A stretch of 64,000 bases of DNA from JACCXG01 sp963750935 (lineage in GTDB: Bacteria; Acidobacteriota; Vicinamibacteria; Vicinamibacterales; 2-12-FULL-66-21): positions 1-64,000 of the forward strand of contig CAVVSR010000019.1 of NCBI GenBank assembly GCA_963750935.1. Direction: 5' to 3'. Shown here one piece after another: positions 7,942 to 15,619 of the stretch. The notes beneath the pieces were generated by a model. That model was not told the origin of the DNA. It made no database searches and was given only the letters and a program-made list of their open reading frames with translations. The first letter of the stretch is position 1. Each line of letters opens with the position of its first letter. A program made the translations under genes and the position numbers.

Positions 7942-10278
7942 TCAGGGGACTTCTCGTTCGAGCGGGACGCTCACCTGCACCGTGGCGATCGTGGTGTTGC
8001 CGGCGGCGTCACGGCCCTCGACAGTGATGGTGTAGATGCGGCCTGAACCTACGCCCGACCGCTCGGCGCGAACATTCACGGTCAGCGGGCCCGTGATCTC
8101 CCAGTCCGGCGACGTGCTGCCGTCGTCGGCCCCATCGATCGGCTCGTTGCTGGACACCTCGATGATCCTGGCCGTTGGTGCCGGATCGAGCAGATCCACG
8201 AGGTCAGCGGTCAGTTTGATCGGGACCATCTGGTGGGTGGGGGGCCACAGCGATGACTCCGACGCCGTCAACGTCTTGAATACCGGCGCGCCGGTGTCCT
8301 TGTGCGAGATGTTCGGCGTCGGGGGTGGATCCATGCCGACGCCGAGGAAGAAGCCGGGATGCGGCGGCTGGTTGTAGGCCACGTTCTGCCATGCGATGCC
8401 GAGGCGATATTGCGGATCGTGCATCAGCGTGTAGAGACGGTTCTGGGCGGCCACCGTCGTGCTGTAGATGCGCAGCGACAGGTTATCGGATGCCCGCCAG
8501 ATGACCTCCTCGCGCCAGTCGCCGAGCAGATCGGCGGTGACGGTGGCGTTCGCCTTGGTACCGTTGTTCGAGGCCGCGCCGGTTGCGGTGACGAGCCGGA
8601 CCAGCGTGGAGGTGGCCGGATCCCACTTGCTGATCCAGTTGGCGTCCTCGATCTCGCGCAGCAGGTCCGCATCCCACCACACGGCGTGGTTGACCGACGA
8701 CGGTGCGTCGGCGATGCGCTGCCCCTGGCCGTTGAGCAGGCCGGCCGCGGCTGAACCCCAGAACTCGTAGCCGGGATGCGCCGGATCGATGTCCGCCGCC
8801 ATCCCCCGGCCGACGTCCACGCCGGGCAGGAAGCTCCACACGATCTCGCCGCTCTTCGCGTCGTACAGCGCCATGCCCGGCGTGGCCAGGCTGATGGTCT
8901 GCCCTTCGCTCTCGTGCACGCCGAATACTTCGAGGCCGGGCCGGGACGGGACGAGGTCGCTGACGTGCATCGCGTCACCGTGCCGCAGCCCGGTCGAGAA
9001 CAGCCCCTCCCCGGTGTCGTCGACGACCATCGATCCGTAGACGATCTCGTCCTTGCCATCGGCGTCGACGTCGGCGACCGACAGGTTGTGGTTGCCCTGA
9101 CCTGAGTAGGGCGAGGCGGTGGGATACGGGAACGGCGGCGTGCCGATGCCGGAGTCGAAGACCCAGCGCGACGTGAGCTGCCCGTTGCGCCAGTCCCACG
9201 CGGCCAGCACCGAACGCCCGTAGTAGCCGCGCGCCATGATCACACTTGGCAGCCGGCCATCGAGATACGCGACCGCCGCGAGGAATCGATCGCCGCGGTT
9301 GCCGTTGCTGTCGTTGTTGCCGTTGCCGCCGACGCCGCCCCAGCCGTCGAGCGGGTCGCGACCAGGGATGTAGGCCGTCGTGGCCAGTGCCGCGCCGCTG
9401 ACGCCGTCGAAGACCGTCAGGAACTCCGGACCGGCCAGCACCTTGCCGTAGCGCGCATCCGACGTCGCCGCGACCTGGATCCCATCGGTTGCCACCACCA
9501 GCGAGCGGTAATCCTTGCTGGCGTCGCCGATCGCCACGCCGAGCCCGTCCACGGAGCCGTCCGCCGTCTTGCAGACGACCTCGGCCCTGCCGTCGCCGTC
9601 CAGGTCGTAGACCATGAATTGCGTGTAGTGGGCGCCGGCGCGGATGTTGCGGCCGAGATCGATGCGCCAGAGCCGCGTGCCGTCAAGCTTGTAGGCATCG
9701 ATCAGCTGACGGGCGGAAAGGCCCGCCGACGCGTTGTCGCGCGAGTTCGACGGATCCCACTTCAACACGATCTGGTACTCGCCGTCGCCATCGAGATCCG
9801 CGACGCTGGCGTCGTTCGCGTTGTAGGTGTACGCACTGGTTGCCGCGCCAGCCGGGACCTCGACGTCGCCGCCGGGCGGTCGCTGCAGCGGCACCGTGAG
9901 GTAAGGCAGGATCGGCGCCGCCGCCGGTAAAACGAAGGGCGCGCTCGGTGCGAGCTCGACTCCGCGGAGCACCGGTCTCACGGTGTACGTGTTCGACTGG
10001 GCGAGGTCCGCGGTGGTGTCCAGGAGATCGGTGGTATTGGTGGCGGGTGCCGCATTCAGCTTCGCCGGCTGGCCCGAGCCGGTGGCGCGGTACACGTTGA
10101 AGGCCAGGTCCTTCGGGTCGGTCCCCAGCAGGCGCCATCCCACATAGACAGTGCTGTCGCCGCTCCGGATCGCGACCACGCCGCGTCCGAGGTTTTCAAC
10201 CGCGCGCTGCGCTTGTGCCTGGCCGGCGGCCAGCGCGATAGCCAGGACTGTCATGCCGAGTCTCATTCGGTTCAACAT
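7942..10278 (-). CDS. Rhamnogalacturonan lyase, polysaccharide lyase family 11
   Basis: About 778 residues: signal peptide (RLGMTVLAIALAAGQAQAQ), short Ig-like N-terminal region (VENLGRGVVAIRSGDSTVYVGWRLL), then the eight-bladed propeller of PL11 with repeated calcium-type loops (DLDGDGEYQIVLKWDPSNS, YDLDGDGRAEVVCKTADGS, DVDADGKDEIVYG). These lyases cleave rhamnogalacturonan I of pectin. An extra ~110-residue Ig-like C-terminal domain starts near DTGAPVFKTLTASESSLWPP and is probably for carbohydrate or cell-surface contact. The start is uncertain: AAAGGAGG lies only 2 bases before ATG 10278 and 14 before ATG 10266, so either may be used. The gene implies plant polysaccharide use. Confidence 0.9.
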   Translation of the reverse strand: MLNRMRLGMTVLAIALAAGQAQAQRAVENLGRGVVAIRSGDSTVYVGWRLLGTDPKDLAFNVYRATGSGQPAKLNAAPATNTTDLLDTTADLAQSNTYTVRPVLRGVELAPSAPFVLPAAAPILPYLTVPLQRPPGGDVEVPAGAATSAYTYNANDASVADLDGDGEYQIVLKWDPSNSRDNASAGLSARQLIDAYKLDGTRLWRIDLGRNIRAGAHYTQFMVYDLDGDGRAEVVCKTADGSVDGLGVAIGDASKDYRSLVVATDGIQVAATSDARYGKVLAGPEFLTVFDGVSGAALATTAYIPGRDPLDGWGGVGGNGNNDSNGNRGDRFLAAVAYLDGRLPSVIMARGYYGRSVLAAWDWRNGQLTSRWVFDSGIGTPPFPYPTASPYSGQGNHNLSVADVDADGKDEIVYGSMVVDDTGEGLFSTGLRHGDAMHVSDLVPSRPGLEVFGVHESEGQTISLATPGMALYDAKSGEIVWSFLPGVDVGRGMAADIDPAHPGYEFWGSAAAGLLNGQGQRIADAPSSVNHAVWWDADLLREIEDANWISKWDPATSTLVRLVTATGAASNNGTKANATVTADLLGDWREEVIWRASDNLSLRIYSTTVAAQNRLYTLMHDPQYRLGIAWQNVAYNQPPHPGFFLGVGMDPPPTPNISHKDTGAPVFKTLTASESSLWPPTHQMVPIKLTADLVDLLDPAPTARIIEVSSNEPIDGADDGSTSPDWEITGPLTVNVRAERSGVGSGRIYTITVEGRDAAGNTTIATVQVSVPLEREVP

Positions 10279-10516
10279 CCCCTCCTTTCGACAGCGCACC
10301 GGGCGCCGGAACCAGGCGGGCGACACCATACTGCGCCACCCCCTGCGGGCGCGCGCACGTCCGATGGCATCGGCCTGTTTCGCGATGTGAACCGCGCCGG
10401 CCGCGATTCCGGCCGCCGATTCCGCCACTGGCGCGCTCGAGCTGGCGACACGCCGCGCCGCGCCTGTTCTCTGATAGGAAACACGGCGGCACTGGACCTG
10501 GCCTATCCTGTGGCTC

Positions 10517-11146
10517 GTGACGGAACCCCGCCGCCATCTCTCGATGCTCCGCGCCTACACCGCCGCGGACGCGCTCACCATCGGCAACGCCAGCTGCGGC
10601 ACCATCGCCATCTTCCTGTGCCTCGACTACATCGCCTCGGGCAATCGCCAGCTGCTGTGGATCGCGTTCGTGCTGCTGCCGGCGGCCCTTGTGTGTGACG
10701 TGCTCGACGGCTACGTGGCGCGCGCCCGGCGCAGCCGGCAATCCGTGCTTGGCGCGGATCTCGACTCGCTGTCTGATGTGATCTCGTTCGGCGTCGCGCC
10801 TGCCGTCCTCGGCTTCACGCTCGGACTGCGCGGCGGCTGGGACATGCTGTGCCTCACCTACTTCGTCGTTTGCGGGGTGAGCCGGCTGGCACGGTTCAAC
10901 GTCACCGCCGCCGCGCTCTCGGATGGCGAGACCGGCAAGGTGAAGTACTTCGAAGGCACGCCGATTCCGACCAGCATCCTGATCGTGATGATCCTTGGCG
11001 TGGCGTTCAGGTTCGGCCGGGTGGACGACGCGCTCTGGTTCGGCAGCTACAGGATCGGCCCGGCCGACCTGCACCCGCTGGCCCTGCTCTACGCCGCGAG
11101 CGGCAGCGCCATGATCAGCGCCACGCTGCGCATTCCCAAACCTTAG
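10517..11146 (+). CDS. pssA: CDP-diacylglycerol--serine O-phosphatidyltransferase
   Basis: A 209-residue integral membrane protein of the CDP-alcohol phosphatidyltransferase family. It carries the catalytic signature DxxDGxxAR...G...D...D as DVLDGYVAR then GADLDSLSD, followed by VISFGVAPA, which points to the serine-specific PssA group. By my count there are nine rather than the usual eight residues between the AR and G of the motif. It would condense CDP-diacylglycerol with serine to give phosphatidylserine, precursor of phosphatidylethanolamine. The start is GTG 10517; ATG 10544 is an alternative. It faces ogt tail-to-tail with a 4-base overlap. Confidence 0.9.
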   Translation: MTEPRRHLSMLRAYTAADALTIGNASCGTIAIFLCLDYIASGNRQLLWIAFVLLPAALVCDVLDGYVARARRSRQSVLGADLDSLSDVISFGVAPAVLGFTLGLRGGWDMLCLTYFVVCGVSRLARFNVTAAALSDGETGKVKYFEGTPIPTSILIVMILGVAFRFGRVDDALWFGSYRIGPADLHPLALLYAASGSAMISATLRIPKP

Positions 11147-11685
11147 GTCCTCGGGTCCGCAAACAACAGCGGGGCGCGCTGCCCTTCGTGCGCCAGCAGC
11201 CAGCGCTTCCGCTCGATGCCGCCGCCGTAGCCGGTCAGGGACCCGTCCGCGCCGATGACGCGATGGCACGGCACGACGACGCCGACCGGATTGGCGCCGT
11301 TCGCAAGGCCCACGGCTCGTACGGCAGAGGGCCGGCCGATGCGGCGTGCGAGGTCCGAGTACGACCACGTCGTACCGCACGGGATCTCGCGCAACGCAGA
11401 CCACACGGTCTGCTGAAACGCGGTGCCGCGCGTTTCGACCCGCAGACTTTCGATCGCCGACAGCTCGCCGGCGAAGTAGGCGTCCATCGCCGCGGTGAGT
11501 CCGCCAGGATTCCGCTTCGGCTCGAGCACGAAGCCGTCGGCCCCGTACTGCAGGCGCAGGCTGTCGAGCAGCCGCGACTCGCGATCGTCCCATCCAACCA
11601 CGCGCAATCGATCCTCGGTATCGGCAACGAGAGTCAGCATGCCGATCGGCGTCGGCGTGCGATCGACGAAGAGGTGGAGCGTCAT
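11143..11685 (-). CDS. ogt: Methylated-DNA--protein-cysteine methyltransferase
   Basis: A 180-residue DNA repair protein that moves the methyl group from O6-methylguanine to its own cysteine. The catalytic motif PCHRVI is present, preceded by the helix-turn-helix and arginine-finger region (GTTWSYSDLARRIGRPSAVRAVGLANGANP). The N-terminal RNase-H-like part begins HLFVDRTPTPIGMLTLV. The start at ATG 11685 overlaps the stop of the upstream small gene (ATGA), implying translational coupling. A longer upstream frame is arginine/alanine-rich and unlikely to be coding. Confidence 0.93.
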   Translation of the reverse strand: MTLHLFVDRTPTPIGMLTLVADTEDRLRVVGWDDRESRLLDSLRLQYGADGFVLEPKRNPGGLTAAMDAYFAGELSAIESLRVETRGTAFQQTVWSALREIPCGTTWSYSDLARRIGRPSAVRAVGLANGANPVGVVVPCHRVIGADGSLTGYGGGIERKRWLLAHEGQRAPLLFADPRT

Positions 11686-11975
11686 CGCGGCCGGCCGAGC
11701 TGCCGCTTGACCAGCTGATCGCGCGGGCTGTCGGTCGGGCTCCTCAACCACTGCTCCACCGCCTTGAGCGGCACATCGTGCACCACCGAAGGCAGGCGCA
11801 CTTCGACCCGCAGGATCGCGTTGGGCGTCAGCGCGCGCGAGGCCCATCCCTGTTCCTTGAACAGGGCGACGGCCGCCGCCGCGGCTTCGAACAGCGTGCT
11901 GCCCTGCACGTCGACGTGATGCGCCACACCGTCCACGTCCTTCAAGGTGACCCGGCAGTTCCGGTGAGCAGGCAC
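11682..11975 (-). CDS. Small conserved protein of unknown function upstream of ogt
   Basis: A 97-residue cytoplasmic protein, best read from GTG 11975 (MPAHRNCRVTLKDVDGVAHH). It looks like a compact alpha/beta domain: two strands, then a helix STLFEAAAAAVALFKEQGW, then a strand (ILRVEVRL) and a basic C-terminal tail (DQLVKRQLGRPR). I recall very similar hypothetical proteins in Acidobacteria but know of no assigned function. Its stop overlaps the ogt start by four bases, so the pair is probably one operon. A frame continuing upstream to 12581 is an artefact of the opposite strand. Confidence 0.65.
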   Translation of the reverse strand: MPAHRNCRVTLKDVDGVAHHVDVQGSTLFEAAAAAVALFKEQGWASRALTPNAILRVEVRLPSVVHDVPLKAVEQWLRSPTDSPRDQLVKRQLGRPR

Positions 11976-12093
11976 GGAGAAGGATACCAGAGATTTTCGC
12001 TGTTTGTTCGCCACCACAACCAAACGCCGCAATCGTCGTCCTATTGGCGAGCGGTCTGACGGATACTGCAGGCGATCGGGCCGGGAGGACGAG

Positions 12094-12532
12094 ATGACTA
12101 CGCTATCGATTACGGGCGGGGCGATGGTGGCCGCCATCATGAGTGTGTCGGCGGCGCAGCAGGCCCCCCGGACAATCCTCCCCGACAAGGCCCAGCCGAC
12201 CCTCCCGTCAGAACCTGCAGAACCTGCAGAACCTGCAGAACCCGCAGAACCCGCAGAACCGGCCCAGTCACCGCTCTTCCCCAACACCCAGTCAGCGTAT
12301 GACAGCGTCTTCAGGGAGAACGCTGCTGCAGGCCCAACGGCTGCTGCGGGAGCGAATGCAGGAAGTGGCTGCCGCGCCGCAGTCACGAATCGTCTGCGGC
12401 ATGACGGTGATCCAGGCCGATCCCACGCTCGATCCGAAGATGGTGATCCGCGCCCCGGAGAACGGACCCGACCAGAAAATCGTCCGCATCGAGCCGCCGG
12501 CCTGTCACGAGCAGGCGCCGCCACCTCACTGA
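12094..12532 (+). CDS. Exported hypothetical protein with EPA repeat, frameshifted
   Basis: ATG 12094 follows GGGAGGACGAG at ideal spacing and opens with a signal peptide (MVAAIMSVSAAQQ). The mature part has TILPDKAQPTLPS, six EPA repeats encoded by a 9-base tandem array, then SPLFPNTQSAYDSVF. Near 12300-12330 the frame must shift to reach the plausible C-terminus LLQAQRLLRERMQEVAAAP, CGMTVIQADPTLDPKMVI and IEPPACHEQ, ending at 12532. Without the shift the 12094 frame runs into low-complexity sequence overlapping the opposite gene. Function is unknown. Confidence 0.5.
12211..12264 (+). repeat. Six-unit 9-bp tandem repeat (EPA-coding)
   Basis: Six consecutive nonamers read gaacctgca x3, gaacccgca x2 and gaaccggcc. 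In the frame of the host gene each encodes Glu-Pro-Ala. Because the unit is a multiple of three, copy-number change would alter length without shifting the frame. Confidence 0.9.
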
Positions 12533-12977
12533 GCCGGTGCTGCCGGCAGCATGTTGCGGATCGCCGCGATGCGCCAGGCATTCTGCACCCGGATCATGAC
12601 GAACGACGTCTTCATGTTCCGCGTCTGGCCCGCGCCGGCGATCGTATAGCCGCCGTCGGCGACAGCCACACCCGCAGCCGGGAACCTGACGGTCTCGATC
12701 GTGATGGTCCGCGTGCCGGCGTTGGCGGCCGACGAGGCGAGCGTCCCCTTCACCACGTCCTCGCGCCCGCGACGCCACTCTCCGGACGAAGTCAGCTGGT
12801 CCGCATCCTCGGTGAACAACGCGCGAATCGCCGCCGCGTCCTTCCGCTCCCGCGCCTCGACATACTGCTTCACGACGTCGCGGACCGCGGCCTCGTCACT
12901 GGTCGGGGCGTCGCCGCCTGCGGCAGCGTCGGCGTCACGATCGTGAGCAGCGCACCCAGCATCATCAGGTTGACCAT
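12526..12977 (-). CDS. SnoaL-like (SgcJ/EcaC, DUF4440) exported protein, frameshifted
   Basis: The domain VRDVVKQYVEARERKDAAAIRALFTEDADQL... with the later WRRGREDVVKG, VADGGYTIAGAG and SFVMIRVQNAWRIAAIRNM is the NTF2-like SnoaL/DUF4440 fold of the SgcJ/EcaC group. A good signal peptide, MVNLMMLGALLTIVTPTLPQ, starts at ATG 12977 but sits in a different frame; a single-base shift near 12890-12930 joins the two parts. Without repair only the domain from 12873 is readable. The 3' end overlaps the convergent gene at 12532 by 7 bases. Ligand or activity cannot be assigned; many members are non-enzymatic. Confidence 0.72.
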
Positions 12978-13055
12978 GGCGCAGTGTAGCGCGTCCTCCT
13001 CCGCGACTGCGCCGCGCGGTCAGGCACTGGTGAGCCCGCTCAGCCGGAGATAGCG

Positions 13056-13121
13056 AAAAGTCAGAAGTAGAAGGTCAGAAGTCAAAACGTTTTTGACTTT
13101 TCCCTTTTAACTTCTGACTTT
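13056..13121. repeat. AT-rich nested palindromic intergenic repeat, copy 1
   Basis: Outer arms aaagtcagaagt (13057-13068) and acttctgacttt (13110-13121) are exact inverted repeats. Inside them aagtcaaaa (13079-13087) pairs with ttttgactt (13091-13099) around a 3-base loop. The element is far more AT-rich than its surroundings and lies between divergent genes. A second copy with the same outer arms is at 40091-40161. Confidence 0.85.
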
Positions 13122-13212
13122 CTGTCTGGCGTGCCGGCGCGGAATGTGACGAGCGGCGTCTGGGCGTGACGAACCGGGTTGCTTTCGCCAACCGGAGTTA
13201 CCACGATGCGGC

Positions 13213-13831
13213 ATGCATACATCCATCGCATCCGCACTCATCGTGATCGGCCTCGCCGCGCCGCTGGCCGCCCAGGGGCTTTCGACCGGCGACCGTCAGC
13301 GGCTCATGGCGCACCTGGAGATGACCGAGAGCTGGCTTGCGAGCGAAGTCGAGGGGCTGACGCCCGAACAGCTGAAGTTCCGGATGACTCCCGAGAGCTG
13401 GTCGGTCATGGACGTGGTCGAGCACCTGGCGATCGCCGAGGTTCAATACTGGGATCAGCTGCAGAAGTCGATGCAGCAACCGCCGGCCAAGGAGAAGTCT
13501 GCGGCCACCGACGCCGCGATTCTCTGGTACGGCATCGATCGGACCGCACGCAACAAGACCGGTGAAGCGCGGGTCCCGAAAGGCAAGTGGAACGACGTCC
13601 GCGAGTCGCTCGCCGAGTTCAGGAAACTGCGCGCGACGATGAAGGAGTACGCGGACCAAGACCAGCGACGATCTGCGGTCGCGGATGCTGCTCGAGGGCA
13701 ACATGGACGTCTATCAGTGGTTCCTGATGATCTCGTCACACTCGCAGCGACACATCCTGCAGGTCCGCGAGATCAAGGCTCACTCGGGCTATCCGCGAAC
13801 AGCTCCGCGTGCCACGACACCGGGGCGCTGA
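13213..13831 (+). CDS. Exported DinB/YfiT-like four-helix protein, frameshifted
   Basis: ATG 13213 opens with a signal peptide (ASALIVIGLAAPLAAQG) and a DinB-type domain: LMAHLEMTESWLASEVEGLT, ESWSVMDVVEHLAIAEVQYWDQL with the family's first metal-ligand His, then a linker. Around 13655-13662 the frame breaks. The following frame gives KTSDDLRSRMLLEGNMDVYQ and WFLMISSHSQRHILQVREI, where HSQRH supplies the expected C-terminal histidine pair, and ends at 13831. Unshifted reading runs on to 14427 as non-coding-like sequence. DinB-fold proteins are metal-dependent hydrolases or thiol transferases; this one is probably periplasmic. Its end overlaps the convergent MOSC gene by about 59 bases. Confidence 0.78.
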
Positions 13832-14240
13832 CCCGGATCTCGCCGCCGCGAATCACCTCGGCCCACACCCCGCCGCCCCACCGCGGCTCCATCGCCTCGC
13901 GGAGGCCGCGACAGGCCTCCTCCATCCGCTCGCACGGCCGCACTTCGCCGCCGATGCGCAGCAGGCAGCCGCCGACGGCGAGCAGACGTCCGCGGCTGCG
14001 CTCGAGATCGACGCCCGATACCAGCAGATCCGCGCGGCGCGCCGCCGGGTCGACGTCCGTGCCCAGCTCCGAGGTCAGCTCGAGCCAGCGCTCCAGTGCG
14101 ATCAGCGTCACCTCGCGATGGCTCCCGAAGTTGGCGCTGTCGCGGACGCCCTTGCCTTCCACCAGCGTTGCCGTATCCACCGGGTCCATCGGCCCGCGGC
14201 GTGCCCGCTTCACCCAGATGCGTTCCAGTCTGCCACTCAT
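13773..14240 (-). CDS. MOSC domain protein
   Basis: A 155-residue protein starting at ATG 14240 (MSGRLERIWVKRARRGPMD). Family features are the N-terminal IWVKRARRGPM strand, the motif VEGKGVRDSANFGSHREVTLI, RRADLLVSGVDLERSRGRLLAVGGCLLRI, and a PCERMEEACRGL segment carrying the conserved cysteine used for molybdenum-cofactor or sulfur handling in MOSC proteins. Stand-alone MOSC proteins are thought to move sulfur or act like YiiM; the exact reaction is unknown here. The frame extends upstream to 14423 but with arginine-rich non-coding character. Confidence 0.85.
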   Translation of the reverse strand: MSGRLERIWVKRARRGPMDPVDTATLVEGKGVRDSANFGSHREVTLIALERWLELTSELGTDVDPAARRADLLVSGVDLERSRGRLLAVGGCLLRIGGEVRPCERMEEACRGLREAMEPRWGGGVWAEVIRGGEIRVSAPVSWHAELFADSPSEP

Positions 14241-14320
14241 GATTCCGGCGTATTCTCCAACGTTTCTACCGATTAACGAACCGGAAACACCGGCCTGCGA
14301 CAATGCTCCCGGAGGCAGAC

Positions 14321-14572
14321 ATGGTCCTGTCCCTCGGCCTGATGACCGTCGCCGTCGTGATCGCCCTCGCCTTCGTGCTGGTACGCAATGCCCCCCGGCG
14401 TCGCCGCGCCGGCGGAACGACAAGTGACGACAGCAGTAGCGGCTGGGCCTACGCAGGCACCGGCGACTCCAGCAGCTATGGTGGAGCCGACTGCGACAGC
14501 GGCAGCGGCAGCTCCGACGGCGGCGGCGGTTGCGACGGCGGTGGTGGCGGAGACGGCGGCGGAGGCGACTGA
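14321..14572 (+). CDS. Small membrane protein with Gly/Ser/Asp/Cys-rich tail
   Basis: An 83-residue protein: one transmembrane helix (MVLSLGLMTVAVVIALAFVLV), a basic stop-transfer patch (RNAPRRRR), then about 45 residues composed almost only of Gly, Ser and Asp with two Cys. CGGAGG lies 6 bases before ATG 14321, supporting this start over the ATG at 14303. Similar Gly-Asp/Cys-rich tails follow single membrane helices in several bacterial groups, with no known function. Confidence 0.6.
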   Translation: MVLSLGLMTVAVVIALAFVLVRNAPRRRRAGGTTSDDSSSGWAYAGTGDSSSYGGADCDSGSGSSDGGGGCDGGGGGDGGGGD

Positions 14573-14587
14573 CGCCAGCCGGCGTCG

Positions 14588-15619
14588 CTACCCGCGGACC
14601 ACGCCCGGAGGCGTCAGCGATTCGAGCGCCACCGCTCGCCGCTTGGCCTCGTCAATCAACTCGTTGTTGCCCTCGTACGAGAGCGGCGCGCCCTCAGCCG
14701 GGGCGTATCGCGAGGCGGCGTAGACCGGATAGGCCTCGGTGCGGAGATGCGCCAGCATGTGATGGCCGCGCCGCGTCGCGCGCTCGTGCCGCAGCGCGGT
14801 GATGTCGATCGGCGCGACAACGATCCGCTCGCCCGGACCCGGGGACGCTTCCGCGAGCAGCCGTCCGTCGAAATCGACGACCTGGCTGCCGCCCGGCCAC
14901 GAATAGGGCGGATAGTGCTGCAGGCTCGCGCCCTGGTTGGCGGCGACCACGAACGCCATGTTCTCGAGCGCGCGGCAGCGGTTCACCAGCGTCCACCAGT
15001 TCATCGGCTCGGTGGCGCCCCACGGGTCCATGTACGCCGACACGCGCACCAGCACCTCGGCGCCGTTCGCCGCGAGCTGCCGGATCGCCTCCGGGAAGAG
15101 CCAGTCGTAGCAGATCGCGCAGCCGATCCGCCCGATCGGCGTGTCGGCCACGGGAAACAGCGGATCGGCGTAGCCGGCCAGATCGTGCGGGCTCGCGTGC
15201 ACTTCGTACGGGATCCATGGATTGACCTTGCGGTACTTGTAGAGGATCCCGTCGGGCCCGATCAGGCAGGTCGCGTTGAAGACCACGCCCGGCCACGCCG
15301 GATCGCGCTCGATCATCGAGCCGGTCTGGATGTAGACGTCGTGCTCGCGCGCCTTCCGCTCGATCCGCTCGGTATGCTCGTTCGGGATCGTCACCGCCAG
15401 GCGATCGAGCAGCTCGGCCGCCGTCCCATAGACCGGCGCGGCGTGGGCGAACTCGGGAAACACGATCAGCCTGACCGGCAGGAACGGCGCGCTGCCGGCC
15501 ACCGCCGCGTCGATCATCGCGAGCATGCGCGTGGTGCTGGCGTGCATCTCGTCGCGGTGCCGCGGATTGGGCAGATCGGTCTGACAGGCCGCCGCCGCGT
15601 AGCGAATCACGCCACTCAT
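14588..15619 (-). CDS. Carbon-nitrogen hydrolase (nitrilase superfamily)
   Basis: A 343-residue enzyme with the complete Glu-Lys-Cys triad of the superfamily: E56 in IVFPEFAHA, K131 in YKYRKVNPW and C170 in GCAICYDWLFPEAIR. Such enzymes hydrolyse nitriles, aliphatic amides or carbamoyl groups; the substrate class cannot be fixed from sequence. There is no signal peptide, so it should be cytoplasmic, unlike its exported operon partners. The start ATG at 15619 overlaps the stop of the upstream TPR/FG-GAP/UnbV gene (ATGA), so it is the third gene of a coupled minus-strand operon 20754-14588. A continuous frame that seems to fuse it to that protein is a frameshift artefact. Confidence 0.9.
   Translation of the reverse strand: MSGVIRYAAAACQTDLPNPRHRDEMHASTTRMLAMIDAAVAGSAPFLPVRLIVFPEFAHAAPVYGTAAELLDRLAVTIPNEHTERIERKAREHDVYIQTGSMIERDPAWPGVVFNATCLIGPDGILYKYRKVNPWIPYEVHASPHDLAGYADPLFPVADTPIGRIGCAICYDWLFPEAIRQLAANGAEVLVRVSAYMDPWGATEPMNWWTLVNRCRALENMAFVVAANQGASLQHYPPYSWPGGSQVVDFDGRLLAEASPGPGERIVVAPIDITALRHERATRRGHHMLAHLRTEAYPVYAASRYAPAEGAPLSYEGNNELIDEAKRRAVALESLTPPGVVRG

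Noticed and set aside
12211..12264. The 9-bp tandem repeat as the cause of the frameshift in its host gene.
   Set aside because: The unit length is a multiple of three, so slippage of whole units cannot shift the frame; the break lies further downstream near 12315.
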